From Linanthus parryae (taxonomy: Eukaryota > Streptophyta > Magnoliopsida > Ericales > Polemoniaceae), in assembly GCA_023055425.1 (NCBI GenBank), contig JALGPY010000006.1:88385935-88449934 (forward strand): a stretch of DNA of 64,000 nucleotides, read 5' to 3'. A program made the position numbers and the translations under genes. Numbering within the stretch: position 1 is the first letter of the stretch; each line of letters begins with the position of its first letter. Under the pieces are notes generated by a model, which saw only the letters and a program-made list of their open reading frames with translations, was not told where the DNA came from and searched no databases. This document shows positions 36,369 through 48,166 of this stretch, in pieces.

Positions 36369-36734
36369 TGATACGGGTGACCCGACCCGTTATTTACCCG
36401 CTATCTAGGTAATTAATTATTTAATTATTTTTTTTATTTAATTAGTTGATAATTAGTTAGTTATTTAATTTTTAGTTTGTCACATTATTGTTATTAGTCA
36501 ATTATTTAATTAGTTAGTAAGCCGGACTTTGGCCCGTAAGAGTTTAGGGTTATGTTTAGTTGTCTATTTAAACAATTGTAACCTTCAGTTATTGGCATGG
36601 AATAAGTATTGTTTCTTCAGTTTAGTTTAGTTTGGTTTAGCTTTGTTTCGTTTTATATTTTTTTCGTAGCCTCTCAAGCTATTGGTAGAGATTCGTAGCC
36701 TCTCAAGCTACTGGTACGATACTGGTACGTATCA
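36369..36734 (+). repeat. Right LTR of the non-autonomous element
   Basis: 366 bp, TGATACGGGTGACCCG to ACTGGTACGTATCA. It matches the two pieces of the left LTR. The final part has a short local duplication (CGTAGCCTCTCAAGCTA twice, near 36666 and 36691) not seen in the left LTR. Confidence 0.75.
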
Positions 36735-38182
36735 CACAACCAACCTATGTATGCTAGTTGTGTTTACATATGTAAGCGTGTACTTTCTGTAACAATTGTT
36801 TGACTATTAGCCATGCTCTTTTAGTTGAAAGTGAAGTCTGTATGAAACACTAAACTAATAATGCATTAATTTTTCCATGCTTTGTATTTTCTGTACGTGC
36901 TTTTAATTACAACACAACAATTCCTAGTTACAACACAATTGATTTCTAAAAAGACAATATCGCCCCTTGATACTTTGTTATTCCTTATTGCAGAAGATTC
37001 GCAGTAAATGATTCTCTCTTAAAACAAACATCTCCACCGTCCACATGTGGGTCTCTCTTCATCTCCACCGCAGTTCTCTCTTCATCTCCTCACCGCCACT
37101 GCTACGTAGAAGTATGATCTTTCTCTCTCTAGACGAGAGCAACCACCACCCGAAAACCACCACCTGCTCACCATTTTTCTATTCCAACGCTGCTACAACT
37201 CCTTGCCTCAATTGATTCAATATCCACCAATTGAAGGTCATATCGAACCACCGCAATCGAGCAACGTACTGACCCTGGATTCTCCTTTTCATTGACTTGG
37301 TGAAGAGGAAGCTCAAAACTTAGATTCAAATTAAGTCTGTCGATGTGAATCTGGGTGTTTCGATCTAACTGTTCCTCGTCTTTGTCTCTCATCGATCTAT
37401 GCAAGATCTACTCTTCAATTCGACTAATTGATTTGGGGTTCAACAAAGGAACATCGATTGTAGTGATTAGGGGGGTTTTAGGTTCTCATTGGAAGGCTTG
37501 TTGTTGATTTGACCGACTGCTATCTTTTTTGCTGCTGTCGTTGCTTGGGTTGGGCTCGAAATTGGACCAAATCAGAGAGTTGATGATCTAACATAGCGAG
37601 ATAAAATGAATAAAGGAAGGAATCATATAAAGACGAATCGGGGATGCAACTCACGATGTTTCTCCCGTTGCTACTAGAAGTTCAGGAATCTGGAAATTTA
37701 GGACTATGTTTCAGGCTTATTCGGGGTTGAGTTTCCACATGATTAACCCATCTTGTCTTCGTCATTTTATTCAAAAATATTGAAGTCTTATACTTCTACT
37801 TGTAGGAAATGGAGAGAGATAGAGACACATATGAACGACTCATTTGCTTTCTTTACAATTAACTCAGGAAATTAGAATTTGTAGGGGCAAAAAATTCAAA
37901 CAACAAAATATTGTTCTGTAATTATTAATTCTCGTGTTGTAATTATCAACACCCTTTTCTGTATTAGCCATACAATTTACTAATGGACTAATTACAGTAG
38001 GAGTATTTATTATATTTCATTGGATATGTCTGACATATTTTTAACGGTATAAAATAGTGAAAGTGGGTGTTCAATGCCCTATTTTTGTAACCTCCTACAA
38101 GAGGGTAATAGATAATTGTCTAATAATATTGAAATGTGAAGTTTATACTGCACCAAATGGAGCACTTTACCAAATAAGGTAG
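36735..38182. other. No recognisable gene; leader-like CT-rich stretch
   Basis: Mostly AT-rich. Around 37020-37400 a CT/CA-rich stretch resembles an untranslated leader, but no conserved coding sequence follows. No repeat partner is seen in the window. Confidence 0.4.
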
Positions 38183-38580
38183 TAGGAGTGATTCAATGAA
38201 GGAACGTCTCGCGAAGCATCAAATAAACGAGGCAACGAAGGAAGACATAGACGAAGCAAATCATATGTGGAATCAGTCCATTCGTTAAAATGGCCAAAGG
38301 CATTCGTACAAATTGGTCCGGGATGGGGAGGTTCGTTATTTTTCCCAATCCGTTTTGGATTGTTTCTTGATGTTTCTTTGGCTCTAAGTCGGTATGCTAG
38401 TATACATATGTGCTAGGGTCGTGGCTTAGTGTTGTGTTGTTGTAGTCGGCTGCTTTCTTTCAATAAATATCCGGTGTTGGCCGTGAAGGTAGCCATTATC
38501 AATACTTGTGAACCGCGTTAATTCTTGTCTCTCGTTCTTTTCTTTCGTTCACAGTTCTTGCTTGATACCGGATAATAACA
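38183..38580 (+). repeat. Left LTR of the gag-only copia element
   Basis: It pairs with 39846-40268 over its full length with substitutions and small indels. It contains AATAAATAT near its 3' part. Confidence 0.78.
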
Positions 38581-38620
38581 AACTAGTATCAGATCTTTGG
38601 GTTAGGGTTCAAGAGGAACG

Positions 38621-39360
38621 ATGTCTGATTCTTCAATGAAGTTCGAGAGGTTTAGTGGGAGAAATTAGTCTGTGCCAGAACAAGATGTGGGCGTTTTTGA
38701 AACCCAGCGATCTATGGCAGCTCCTGGCTTCCAAAAAGAGAAACGTGGATACAACTACCCTGGCGTATATGAAGATGGAGGAGAACGTGCACACAACAAT
38801 CATGTTGTGTCTAACGGACGACGTGATCACCAAAGTCGCAGATCTGGAGACGAGAACTTCCTTGATCTGCGACTTCTTTATGATTGAAATTGGAGAGCCT
38901 CTACATGATGAAGTCGCTCACCTACAAGTTGATGATGAAGCAGCGATTATTCAGTCTGTGCATGTCTGAAGGTACGCAAATTAGTGATCACTTAGTCGTT
39001 CTAAACAATATTCTGCTTGAGCTATGAAACAGTGATGAGAGAGTAAGTGATGAGGATGCGGCATTAATTCTTTTGGTTTCCCTGCCTCCATTGTACGAGG
39101 GTTTCGTGTAATCTTTCATTGGTGGGAACGATACCATAAACATAGAAGAAGTTAGATCAACTCTTCAAACCATGAATCTGTGGCACAAAGCTACAGAAAA
39201 CAACGATTATGATTCAGGCAATTTCATAGTTAAGGGAAGAAAAGGTAATGAATACAAGAGATTTTCAAGATCCACCTTACCACAATATGTTTGTGCCTAC
39301 TGTAAGGAGAAAGGTCACTGAAAGAGGGAGTGTCCCAAGAAGAACCAATCATCAGGGGAT
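38621..39360 (+). pseudogene. Copia gag, degenerate
   Basis: It begins MSDSSMKFERFSGRN, a standard copia gag start, with a stop right after. It continues with WQNKMWAFLKPSDLW and MLCLTDDVITKVADLET in another frame, then EGTQISDHLVVLNNILLEL and LLVSLPPLYEGFV. It ends in a CCHC knuckle (CAYCKEKGH, a stop, KREC). Several stops and frameshifts. It packages RNA in intact relatives; this copy cannot. Confidence 0.82.
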
Positions 39361-39845
39361 CTTGTTTGAATTGGAGGGAGCTCCTCAGAGGAAGACCTAG
39401 TTCTCTAATCCCTTTGGGGGTTTTCTGGCTTCCTTGCATGGAGCAGTTTGGCACGAGGGTTCTGTTTCTGGCACTAAAATCTGGTTCTGGCGCGGTTGGT
39501 TTTTGGCGCATACTAGGGTTCTGTTTCATCTGAGGCATACACGGTGCATTTGGCATGACAATTTGTGGAACTCGTCATTGGTGCATCTGGTCTGAAATAC
39601 ATCAGGCATTTGTTATGGTGCACTAGTTCTAGCGCTATTTCGAGTGCATTTTGACTACATTCCGTCATGTTTCTCAGTGAATGTATTCGAGTCTGGTTTT
39701 GGGTGGAGCATTTGATTCGGTTCTTGGAAGTTAAACTATTAGGGAAGGTGTGCTTATTTTTTTATTCTATTGGGACGCATCCGTTTCTAGATTGGAGAGA
39801 AGAACGGTTCTAGTTGCTAGGCAATAAATCAAGGTGGAGATTCGT

Positions 39846-40268
39846 TAGGAGTGATTCAATGAAGCAATGTCCGGCGAAGCATCAAAGAAACGAGGCAACG
39901 AAGGAAGACAAAGACGAAGAAAAGCATCTGTATAATTTGTCCATTAACCGAAGGAATTCGTACGAATGTTTCGTGCGAATGAACGACTCATCCGTGCAAT
40001 TAGGTATGGGCTGCGGCGGTTCGTTTTGTTTCCAAATCCTTTTTGGAACGTTTCTTAATGTTTCTTCGGATTAATTTGGTATGCTAGTATAAATACGTGC
40101 TAGGTTCAGGGCTTAGTGTTGTGTGGTTGTAATAACGAGATTTCTCTCAATAAATATCAGGTTTTGGCCTTGGAGGTAGTTAGTATCAAAACTAGTGAAC
40201 CTCGTTAATTATTATCTCTCATTCTTTACTTTCGTTCATCGTTCTTGCTTGAAACCCAAAGTATAACA
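39846..40268 (+). repeat. Right LTR of the gag-only copia element
   Basis: Pairs with 38183-38580. Confidence 0.78.
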
Positions 40269-40914
40269 TATAGTATATGCAATTAAATTAAATACATTAA
40301 GATAATATAAACTAGGCTTAACTGCAAATTGCAAACCCCAACCTCCTTATTATCGTATGTCATGTTTGCAAACATTCTATTATGTTGGTGCTTGTAAAAT
40401 TTTCATCCAAACACAGTTATATGTTGAGATTAAAAAGGCCAATATGTTAATTAATATCAAATTAAAAATTTATCAAACAAAGAAGAAATAAAACTGAAGG
40501 AAGAAGATAATGGAAGGAAGAAGAAGAATGGTTGTTCAAGGACATTTCTCTACCTCTCTCTTACACTTTCTCTGCCCCTCTCTCTAATAACCGTTATTAT
40601 CTCTTTTTTGTTTCTCGCTCTCCCTCTACTTCTCTCTCTCTCAATCAAATCGCCATGTAACAGGAGACCCAAACTTCTACACACTAATTACAGGAATATA
40701 TTGTGGGTGAATAAGTACATTTTTAAAGAGATGATCGACTACAATTGATCGTGAGTGATGGGACGGGAAAGTGGAGAGAGGTGGTGGGAAGTGAGGTGAA
40801 AGAAAGGGAAAGGAAAGAAAGAAAGAAAAAAAGAAAGATGTGGCGCATTCATTCGTCGCGTCTCAATTATCTGTATACAGTATGAAAAATGATTTTTAGG
40901 CAAAAGAAACCTCA
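40269..40914. other. No recognisable gene; GA/CT-rich tracts
   Basis: Contains CTCTCT-rich (40545-40645) and GAAAG-rich (40795-40840) simple sequence. No conserved coding sequence. Confidence 0.5.
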
Positions 40915-41904
40915 GTAAGAGTGGAATCCATAGCAAGAAAAAACAGAAGGAGACAGGAGATGGTTACTCTAAAATCAAATTCAGTAAAGAATAAAAGGAA
41001 ATAAAAAAGTAATGAAATTGAATATAGACAAAGATTAAAAAAGCTCAAAAAATCCCATCTTGTGTCTAAATTATTTATCACTCCACATATTATAAAGCTA
41101 CATGACAAGATGACTACATAGCAGAAAAAGTGGATGTGCAAGGTGGGTTTAGGATGATTGATGCATCTTCACATTAAGGAAACAAGGAAGCGTTTTAATG
41201 CTTTTACCTGTAATGCATACGATTTGGAACGATTCTTGCATGCACACAACAACTCTATCCAGATAAATGGTGAAATAGTTGGTTGACTGTTAGGTATCAG
41301 TTGCACGAGCATAAATTTCAAGCCTATGCTAGTGGTATGGAGACAAAAAGGGTGGCTAGAAGGATCAAGCTCATTTAACCGTTCTTGGGGATCCAACACT
41401 ATCTTTCTTGGTTTCTTACTAAAGAGAATAAATACATTCTTACAGAAAAATGAAGGGACATGATGTTGCGTTTCTGTTGGCTTGTTTTGGAATGCCGACA
41501 TCAAGGAGTTTGGAAAATACTAGCACACTATGTTGTTGCTTTAGAGCACCTCAAAAGTTTTACTGGACAAACATAGTTGGATAACTTCCGGACCCAACAA
41601 AAGATGGTCTACCTGAAAAAAAACACATCGTGCTGCGGGATATGCGATGATACTCATGGTACTTATTTTACTATTTTTTCTTGCTATATTAATACAATTT
41701 TCCAGTTTTTAACATAAATATCTATGAATTCAGTTAAACTATCTTTTAATTCAAGAAGTTGTACTTGGAAAAGTTTAGTCCAAAACTTCCAAATAATCCT
41801 GAAAGTTTCCATAATAAAGATGAAAAACCCAAATTAAAGTTTTGGACAAGAGAAGATGTGGCACAGATGTGGAACTTGGCACAGAAAGCTGCAGGTAAAA
41901 GCTT

Positions 41905-42185
41905 AAAGTGTCTCAAGGCCTTGAAAGAGGATTTAAAGCTTTGGCACAGAAAGCTTGGTCACATTATCTTGCATACCTTGAACAAGTTGATCTCCAAAGA
42001 TCTTGTAAGAGGATTACCATCTATCAGGTTCAAAGATGATGAAGTATGCAAAGCTTATGCTCAAGTTAAGCAGACCAAAAGCTCATTCAAGCTAAAGAAA
42101 TTTGTAAAGACTTCTAGACCCATTGAATTACTTCACATGAATATATGTGGTCCTATGAGGACTCCAACTCCAAAAGGTAAGAGGT
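41905..42185 (+). pseudogene. Ty1/copia GAG-pre-integrase fragment
   Basis: LWHRKLGHIILHTLNKLISKDLVRGLP is the copia pre-integrase/zinc-finger signature, followed by the start of the core (PIELLHMNICGPMRTPTPKGKR). The finger's CxxC reads CKAY and the first catalytic Asp region reads LLHMNICGP rather than LLHMDLCGP, so key residues are lost. It ends abruptly where Tat-LTR-like sequence starts. Confidence 0.8.
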
Positions 42186-42199
42186 TTAATGATCACGTT

Positions 42200-42530
42200 T
42201 CCCATAAATTCGGACAATCGTGTAGCGTGCCCTATATATACGGTCGAATGTACCGTTACGAGGCAGATATCTAGCAGTCACTCATGGGCACATTAACTCC
42301 TCGTAACAGTCACTCCTCTACTATATATAGGAACGTTAGCCTTCTATGGCAACTCTCGGATCTCTTGATAGTCGTTATACTGTCTCTCTCTCAAGAATAG
42401 TTAACAAGTGCTTACTCTTCCCCTACACTCACCGGAAATCTCTTCGTGCTTTCTGTTCTTGTTCCTGTTCTATGTTTCAGGTGTACACTTGGATCTTCTC
42501 CCAGGATTTCGTTGTACACCACAATATAAT
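42200..42530 (+). repeat. Diverged Tat-family LTR fragment (3' half)
   Basis: It matches the second half of the element 2 LTR in order: CCCTATATATACGGTCGAATGTACCGTTA, CATGGGCACATTAAC, CTACTATATATAGGAACGTTA, CTCTCTCTC, CTTACTCTTCCCCTACAC and GTGTACACTTGGATCTTCTCCC. There is clearly more divergence than between elements 1 and 2. It is a remnant of a third, older family member. Confidence 0.72.
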
Positions 42531-43522
42531 AAAAATTCTGTAAGAGTGAAAGTCCATGGCACCGATACAGCAAAAGCCCTTTCATGTTGGGACATAATGA
42601 GAAAAGAGAAGGAGACAACATATTGGTATCCTAAAATCAAATTCAGTAAAAAATGAAAGGAAATCCAAAAGAAATGAAATTGAAGATAGGCAAAGAATAT
42701 AAAAACTTTAAACACCCCAGTTGGTGTCTAAATTCATATTATAAAGCTACATGAAAAGATGACTACAAAGCAGAAAAAGTAGATGTACGAGGTAAGTCTA
42801 GGAGGGTTGTTGCATCTTCACATTAAGGAAACAAGCAAGCATTTTAAAGATTTTAGCTGTAATGTATACGATATGGAACGTCTATTATATGCGCTAACCA
42901 CTCCGTCCAGATAACTGATGAAATAGTTGGTTGACTGTAAGGTATCAGTTGCACCGGGGGAAAATTTCAAGCTTGATGCTAAGGGTATGAAGACAAAAAG
43001 GGTGGCTAGAAGGATCGAGCTCGTTTAACCGTTCCTCGGGATCCAACCTATCATTCTTGGTTTCTTGCTAAGGAGAATAAAGACATTCTTGTAGAAAGAT
43101 GAAGAAACATGATGTTGCATTTGTTTTGGCGTTTTTTGGAATGCCGACATCAAAGAGTTTGGAAAACACTACCACGCTATGTTGTCTCTTTAGAGCGCCT
43201 CAAAAGTGTTACTGGACAAACATAGTTGGATTACTTCCGGACCCAACAAAAGAAGGTCCACCTGAAAAAAACTCATCGTGCCGCAATATATGTGACGATA
43301 CTCATGGTACAACTTTTACTATTTTCCCTGCTATATTAATACAATTCCTGTTTTTAACAGAAATATCTACGGATACACTTAAAATATCTTTTAAATCAAG
43401 ATTTTGTACTCGAAGAAGTTTAGTCCAAAACTTTGAGATAATATTGAAGGTTTCCAAAATAAAGATGAAAAACTCAGATTAAAGTTTTGGAAAACAGAAG
43501 ATGTGGCACAGAGGTGGAACTT

Positions 43523-44354
43523 TGTCTAAAAGAACATAAGCAACTTGAGTAAATGTTTTTCTATAACTTACAGTTTCTTCTCTGTGTGAAACAAATATAT
43601 AATTTATGTTATTTAGTATTTTTGTTTCTTTGTTGCAGTTAAAGTTGGAGACATCAAATGAACCAATAAATGGTTCAAGGCTTGCTCCAATTGTCCAAAC
43701 AAATCATCCGCCTGATAAATTATGGACAATATGTTTGAAACTTTTTGAACAAAATTTTTAGTCAACTTTGAATTTTTGACGGAGAAGTTTTCAGGAGAAT
43801 GCACAAAAGGAATTGATGTCCAAAGATGAAGGGGAGGCAGCTGGTGAAGAGAGTGATGATGTTGGGGATGGTGAGGAAAATGAGCGAGACGTAAGAAATT
43901 GCTACATCCAAAAAGGTTAAAAAGATAATAGCAGAAGGTTAGAAGTTCAAGTAGGAAAATTCCGATTCCTGTTAGTAGTGGGTCTACTAATGCTGACACG
44001 GAGGTAAGTATAAACATCCGTAGTTCACTTTATTGTTTAATACGTTTTAAGTGTATATTAAGAATATCGTGTATTTAATTACTAATTCTATTTATTTTTT
44101 GGTCATATTTGGTCACATCCAATCTACCCCCAAAGTCATTTCTAGTGCATGGGTCTCTGAAGATCAAGGGAAACATTCGGTGTAATATCTGTGGCAAGGC
44201 ATAGCTCATCATTTGAAGGTCCATCTGTCTAATTACCGAGGAAATAAAAAAGAAACCGACAAAATATTTGGAATTCAAACCCCTCACGTCCTATGTTTAT
44301 CATTGATTTTTACACTACTACATGCCACATGTCTATCTGAACTTGTTTGACAAC
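43523..44354. other. No recognisable gene
   Basis: AT-rich, with intron-like poly-pyrimidine/AG borders near 43638 and a short cysteine-containing frame near 44180. Nothing conserved that I can name. Confidence 0.4.
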
Positions 44355-44746
44355 AAAGATGCATACCTCACTACATATCATGAGTAATCCTTACTAATCT
44401 TGATGGTCATCATTACTAATCAATTTCCTTATTTCTTATTCTAATCAAACATTCATTCGTGCATGGATTATGTCTTGAATATTTGTAGTTTGGCTTATTT
44501 AACTAGAGGAAGAGAGGGGCACATTTGCACATAAATGTGGTTTGGTAATGATGCATGTATTTCTTTCGATCACTCTAAGACTATTCTCAATCTCATCAAC
44601 TACATATTATGATCTTTAAGTGCATACATTTTGACTTTAATGACTTAGGTGACTGATTCTTATTTTATGTGCCTTCAACTTCACGACAAGAACTGACATA
44701 CTATAAAAAAGAGAATATTTTACCTTAGCTGCTACCATGTTCGTAA

Positions 44747-45081
44747 AACTCATTCTGCGGGAAGCAACTATACTCTAGGGAGATCGGGAAGAAGGTTGCT
44801 ACGGAAACGGCAAAAGGGAACTCCATATCTTTGCCCAGCCAAAGGGCCACGCCCAAAAACACGGGGTTTTCATCCAATTGATCAACTGAGAGGATGCATT
44901 CTTTTCGTATCGCCATCCTAGGGGGCGGACAAAGCTCTGCTTGTTAACTTCGGTTACCCTGTGGGGATACAAGCCCCCCTCTTATCTTGAAAACCGACAC
45001 CGATCTTGGATGAAAGAAGGAACTGCTACTTCGGGCTAGGCTGGGCGAACGTGGGAACTGTACCAGCAAACTACCTTCCAT
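44747..45081. other. GC-balanced insertion, possibly organelle-derived DNA
   Basis: 335 bp inserted into copy 1 of the repeat pair; copy 2 preserves the empty site (TCGTAAGCTTTCTCCC at 46829). Base composition (about half GC, runs such as CTAGGGGGCGGAC and AAGCCCCCC) is unlike the AT-rich surroundings and is typical of plant mitochondrial non-coding DNA. A minus-strand frame (44916 downward: MAIRKECILSVDQLDENPVFLG) crosses the left junction and is not a recognised gene. Mitochondrial origin is inference. Confidence 0.45.
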
Positions 45082-45245
45082 CTTTTCTCCCTTTTACATA
45101 TTGAGAATATAATTAAATTTCAAGTTCATTTATCTTATTATATTATTACTTATAATTCTTGTTCAGCCCCTCGACAATTTGAGAGATTTCAATATCTTTG
45201 ACCAAATTATTGGTGATTTGGAAGAGATGAAATATTTATGTAATA

Positions 45246-46127
45246 GTATTATTATCATTCAATGAGTTCCCAAGTGAGCGTTATATGCCTCGGTTAAATT
45301 ACAACCGAGTTACCAAGTTTTAATTAGCCGTAAAATATATAATGACGTAAAATTCTACTCTATTGTTCCTAATTAATTTTTTCGATCGACTAATAGCTCA
45401 ATTAACCTATCTGGGTAATTTAATGTTTTCACTAGCCAATTACGCATGATCTCTATATTGTTGATCAAGAGATACAAAGATGGATTAAGAACATGAATTA
45501 AATATAGCAAGAAATTTCATCATCAATTAAGTCATTGAAACATGAATCAAATCCATAATTCGCCAAAACGGCTTTAAGCCCTAGCTACCATTGAGAAATA
45601 CCAATATAAAACATAGCTACTACTTCTCATGATCAAAACGACAAGAATTTTTAAGATCATGAGTAAAACAACGAAAAGATAAAGTGTAGAGAGGTCAAAA
45701 GGTAGAATACTCGCGTCCACGAGGAACTCCAGCTCGAATTATTGTCTCCAACCTTGTCCTCTCCGTCTCCCCTCCGAACAACGTCCTAGGGCTCTTATAT
45801 ACGTTCCTTAAAATTCCCAAGCCTTTTAAGAATGATTAAACAATTTTTTCATAATAATTCAACCGACTTTCTCAGTGTCACGAACAGATGAAGTCCTCGT
45901 GTGAAGATCTCCGTACTAAGAGATTTTCTGTCTTCGTAGGAAGATCTTCCTACTTTTCAACAACATGATATTGTAGGAATACTTTGATGCATTTTTTTAA
46001 AATTTCGAAGTGTTTCTCTTCGTACGAACACATTTTATGTTCGTGCGAAGACCACCTGGGAGCTTCCTGGATGTCCTTATTTTCCCTTGGTGCAAAGGCT
46101 ATGTTGTCTTCGTGCAAAGACATGTCT
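45246..46127. other. No recognisable gene; inverted motif
   Basis: AT-rich sequence. CTTCGTACGAACAC and GTTCGTGCGAAG form an inverted pair near 46018-46052. It may belong to an unrecognised LTR. Confidence 0.35.
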
Positions 46128-46178
46128 TTCTTCTTCTTCTTCTTCTTCTTCTTCTTCTTCTTCTTCTTCTTCTTCTTC
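46128..46178. repeat. (TTC)n microsatellite
   Basis: About 17 TTC units, uninterrupted. Confidence 0.95.
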
Positions 46179-47103
46179 CAAAGATCGTTTCTTCTATCCA
46201 ATGGATCTCCTCATGCATTGTTCCTGCAAATCACCACACGGACACTACTGCAAAGATTAAATGTGATAAATTATTCAAATCATACGTAAAATCATGCAAG
46301 AAACGCCCGAACTGTACATTTAAGCTAAAAAACATCCGAAAATCATTTTCTTCTTATTTTGGCTTGATCTCGTCACTTCGCACCGAAAGGCACACAAATA
46401 ACAATATAGTGCGTACTAAGGATAACTCTTATGAAGGAGTTATCAAATATGTAGACCTCACTGCAAATCGTGAGTAAGTCTTACTAATCTTAATGGTTCA
46501 TTACTAATCAATTTCCTTATTTCTTATTCTAATCAAATGTTCATACGTTCATGGATTATGTCTTGAATATAGATGGTTTGGTTTATTTAACTAGGGAAGA
46601 GGGTGACACCTTTAAGAAGAAATGTGATTTGGTAATGATGTATTTCTCTCAAACACTCTAAGACTATTCTCAATCTCATTAATTACATACTATGATCTTT
46701 ATGAGTTCAAACATTTTGAATTTTTAATGACTTGGGTGACTGATTCTTATTTGATGTGTCTTCAACTTCACGACAAGAACCGACATACTATAATAAAAAG
46801 ATGATATGGTAACTTAGCTGTTACCATGTCGTAAGCTTTCTCCCTTTTTCATATTGTGAATTTCATTCAATTTGAAGTTCATTATTTTGTTATTTGCTTA
46901 CTTATAATTCTTGTCTAGTACCTCGACGAATCGAGAGATTTTAATATATTTCACCAATTTATTGGTGAATTTGAAGAGTTGCAATATGTAAGTAATACTG
47001 TTACTATCATTCACTTAGTTGTTACTATTTTTATATGTTGTGTATTTTTTAATTCAAACGGTGGCAGTGAACATGGGTAAAGCAACAATCGAAGTTTTGG
47101 TTA

Positions 47104-48166
47104 GTGGTGCATGTGTCCATGAGTGCTTAGTGCACTGTGAGTATTTGGTATATTGGTCGGTGTAATTTTGTTGGGGCAACATTTTGGTCAAAGTCGGCAA
47201 AGACTTTGTTATGGCAACAACTATTTGCATTTGTTTTGGAAACAAGTACATTACTCTGGTAGCAATGGTCAAAGTTAATTTGTGTTTGGAAAAAAATCTT
47301 TGACGTGGGGTTTCTTTGGTAGCCTCCTTTCTTGGTTTGGAAACAATTGTTTTGGACGAATTGTTTTCCGAGTTTGTCTCAGATTAGTTTTGGTCGTTTC
47401 TTTGAATCCAAGTCTTTTACTAGTATAAATAGATTCTAGGGTCATGAATTTGAGTAGTGTGCTTGTAATTGGTTTTCGCTTCTCATCAATAAATTGGTTT
47501 GGTTTGACTGTGGACGTAGCTAGTCTCAAAACTAGTGAACCACGTAATTCTTGTGTTCTTGATCTTACTCTTGTTGTTCTTGCTCTCTCTTGCTTTCTTG
47601 CGTATTGAAATCCTAACAAGTGGTATCAGATCCATGTTCAAGAGGAGCGATGGCGTTGTGTGCATGTGTCCATGAGTGCTTAGTGCACTGTGAGTATTTG
47701 GTATATTAGACGGTATTGTTTTGTCGGGGCAACTTGTTGGTCTAAGTCGGCAAAGACTTTGTTTTTGCAACAATTGTTTGCATTTGTTTTGGAAACAAGT
47801 TCATTGCTTTGGTAGCAATGGTCAAAGTTAATTGGTGTTTGGAAATAAATCTTGGACGTGGGTTTTCTCTGGTAGACTGCTTTCTTGGTCAGGACAAAAT
47901 TGTTTTCGACGATTGTTTTCCTAGTTTGTATCGGATTAGTTTTAGTCGTTGCTTTTGCTCCAAATCTTGTACTATCATAAATAGATGCTAGGATCGTAAC
48001 TTTGAGTAGTGTGCTTGTAATTGGTTTGACTTCTCATCAATAAATTAGATTGGTTTGACCGTAGAAGTAGCTATTTTAAAACTAGCGAACCACGTAATTC
48101 TTGTGTACTTGATTTTACTCTTGTTTTTCTTGGTCTCTTGCTTTCTCGCTTATTGGAATCCTAAAA
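47104..48166 (+). mobile_element. Copia-type LTR pair with only 38 bp between (internally deleted)
   Basis: LTR 1 is 47104-47618 and LTR 2 is 47657-48166, offset 553 bp, clearly homologous along their whole length (TGTGTCCATGAGTGCTTAGT near the start, TCTCATCAATAAATT near the end). The 38 bp between them hold a Met-type primer site (GTGGTATCAGATCC, 47620) and then ATG TTCAAGAGGAGCGATGGCG, the start of the former interior. All coding sequence is gone. I found no convincing target duplication. Confidence 0.82.
47620..47633 (+). promoter_or_regulatory. tRNA-Met-type primer binding site
   Basis: GTGGTATCAGATCC right after LTR 1 ends in AACA. It is close to the common plant copia site TGGTATCAGAGC. 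Confidence 0.8.

Larger units (their letters stand above)
31543..36734 (+). mobile_element. Non-autonomous LTR retroelement with split left LTR
   Basis: The right LTR is 36369-36734, with inverted ends TGATACG...CGTATCA. The left LTR is in two parts: 31543-31648 (TGATACGAGCGACCCGTTATTTACCCGC) and 35157-about 35335 (AGTAAGCCGGGCTTTGGCCCG). They are separated by a 3.5-kb insertion. The roughly 1-kb interior (35340-36368) encodes only Gln/Pro-rich, low-complexity reading and no pol, and ends in a GCGGGGGAG polypurine tract. Net size is about 1.7 kb. I saw no clear target duplication. Confidence 0.7.
38183..40268 (+). mobile_element. Gag-only (non-autonomous) Ty1/copia element
   Basis: Two LTRs, 38183-38580 and 39846-40268, both starting TAGGAGTGATTCAATGAAG and ending ATAACA, enclose only about 1.26 kb. 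A Met-type primer site (TAGTATCAGATC) follows the left LTR at 38584 and a purine-rich AAGGTGGAGATTCG precedes the right one. The interior is a degenerate gag and then non-coding sequence; no protease, integrase or RT. Confidence 0.8.
40915..43522. repeat. Pair of ~0.97-kb direct repeats around a mixed retroelement fragment
   Basis: Copy A is 40915-41877 and copy B is 42540-43522, same orientation, moderately diverged; B has about 50 extra bases near 42565-42620. Both contain an exon-like frame with HDVAF, FGMPTS(R/K)SLENT and YWTNIVG. Between them (41878-42539) lie a copia fragment and a Tat-type LTR fragment. The unit is not recognised. Confidence 0.78.
44355..46995. repeat. Second pair of direct repeats, one with an insertion
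   Basis: Copy 1 is about 44355-45245 and copy 2 about 46450-46995, same orientation. Shared stretches include CATTACTAATCAATTTCCTTATTTCTTATTCTAATC-type sequence near 44410 and 46500, and an exon-like end (RDFNIF...GDLEEM / RDFNIF...GEFEEL) after a pyrimidine-rich AG. Copy 1 carries 335 extra bases (44747-45081) absent from copy 2. Confidence 0.75.

Noticed and set aside
35444..36408. Several 60-120 residue frames on both strands
   Set aside because: They come from a Pro/Gln/Ala-rich, low-complexity interior of a non-autonomous element; no conserved domain, and frames overlap on both strands.
44725..44916. 63-residue minus-strand frame as a gene
   Set aside because: It crosses the insertion junction, so it cannot be an old gene; kept only as part of the organelle-like insert.
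46010..46477. 155-residue plus-strand frame with a long Leu run
   Set aside because: The run is the (TTC)n microsatellite read in one frame; no domain and no coding pattern outside it.
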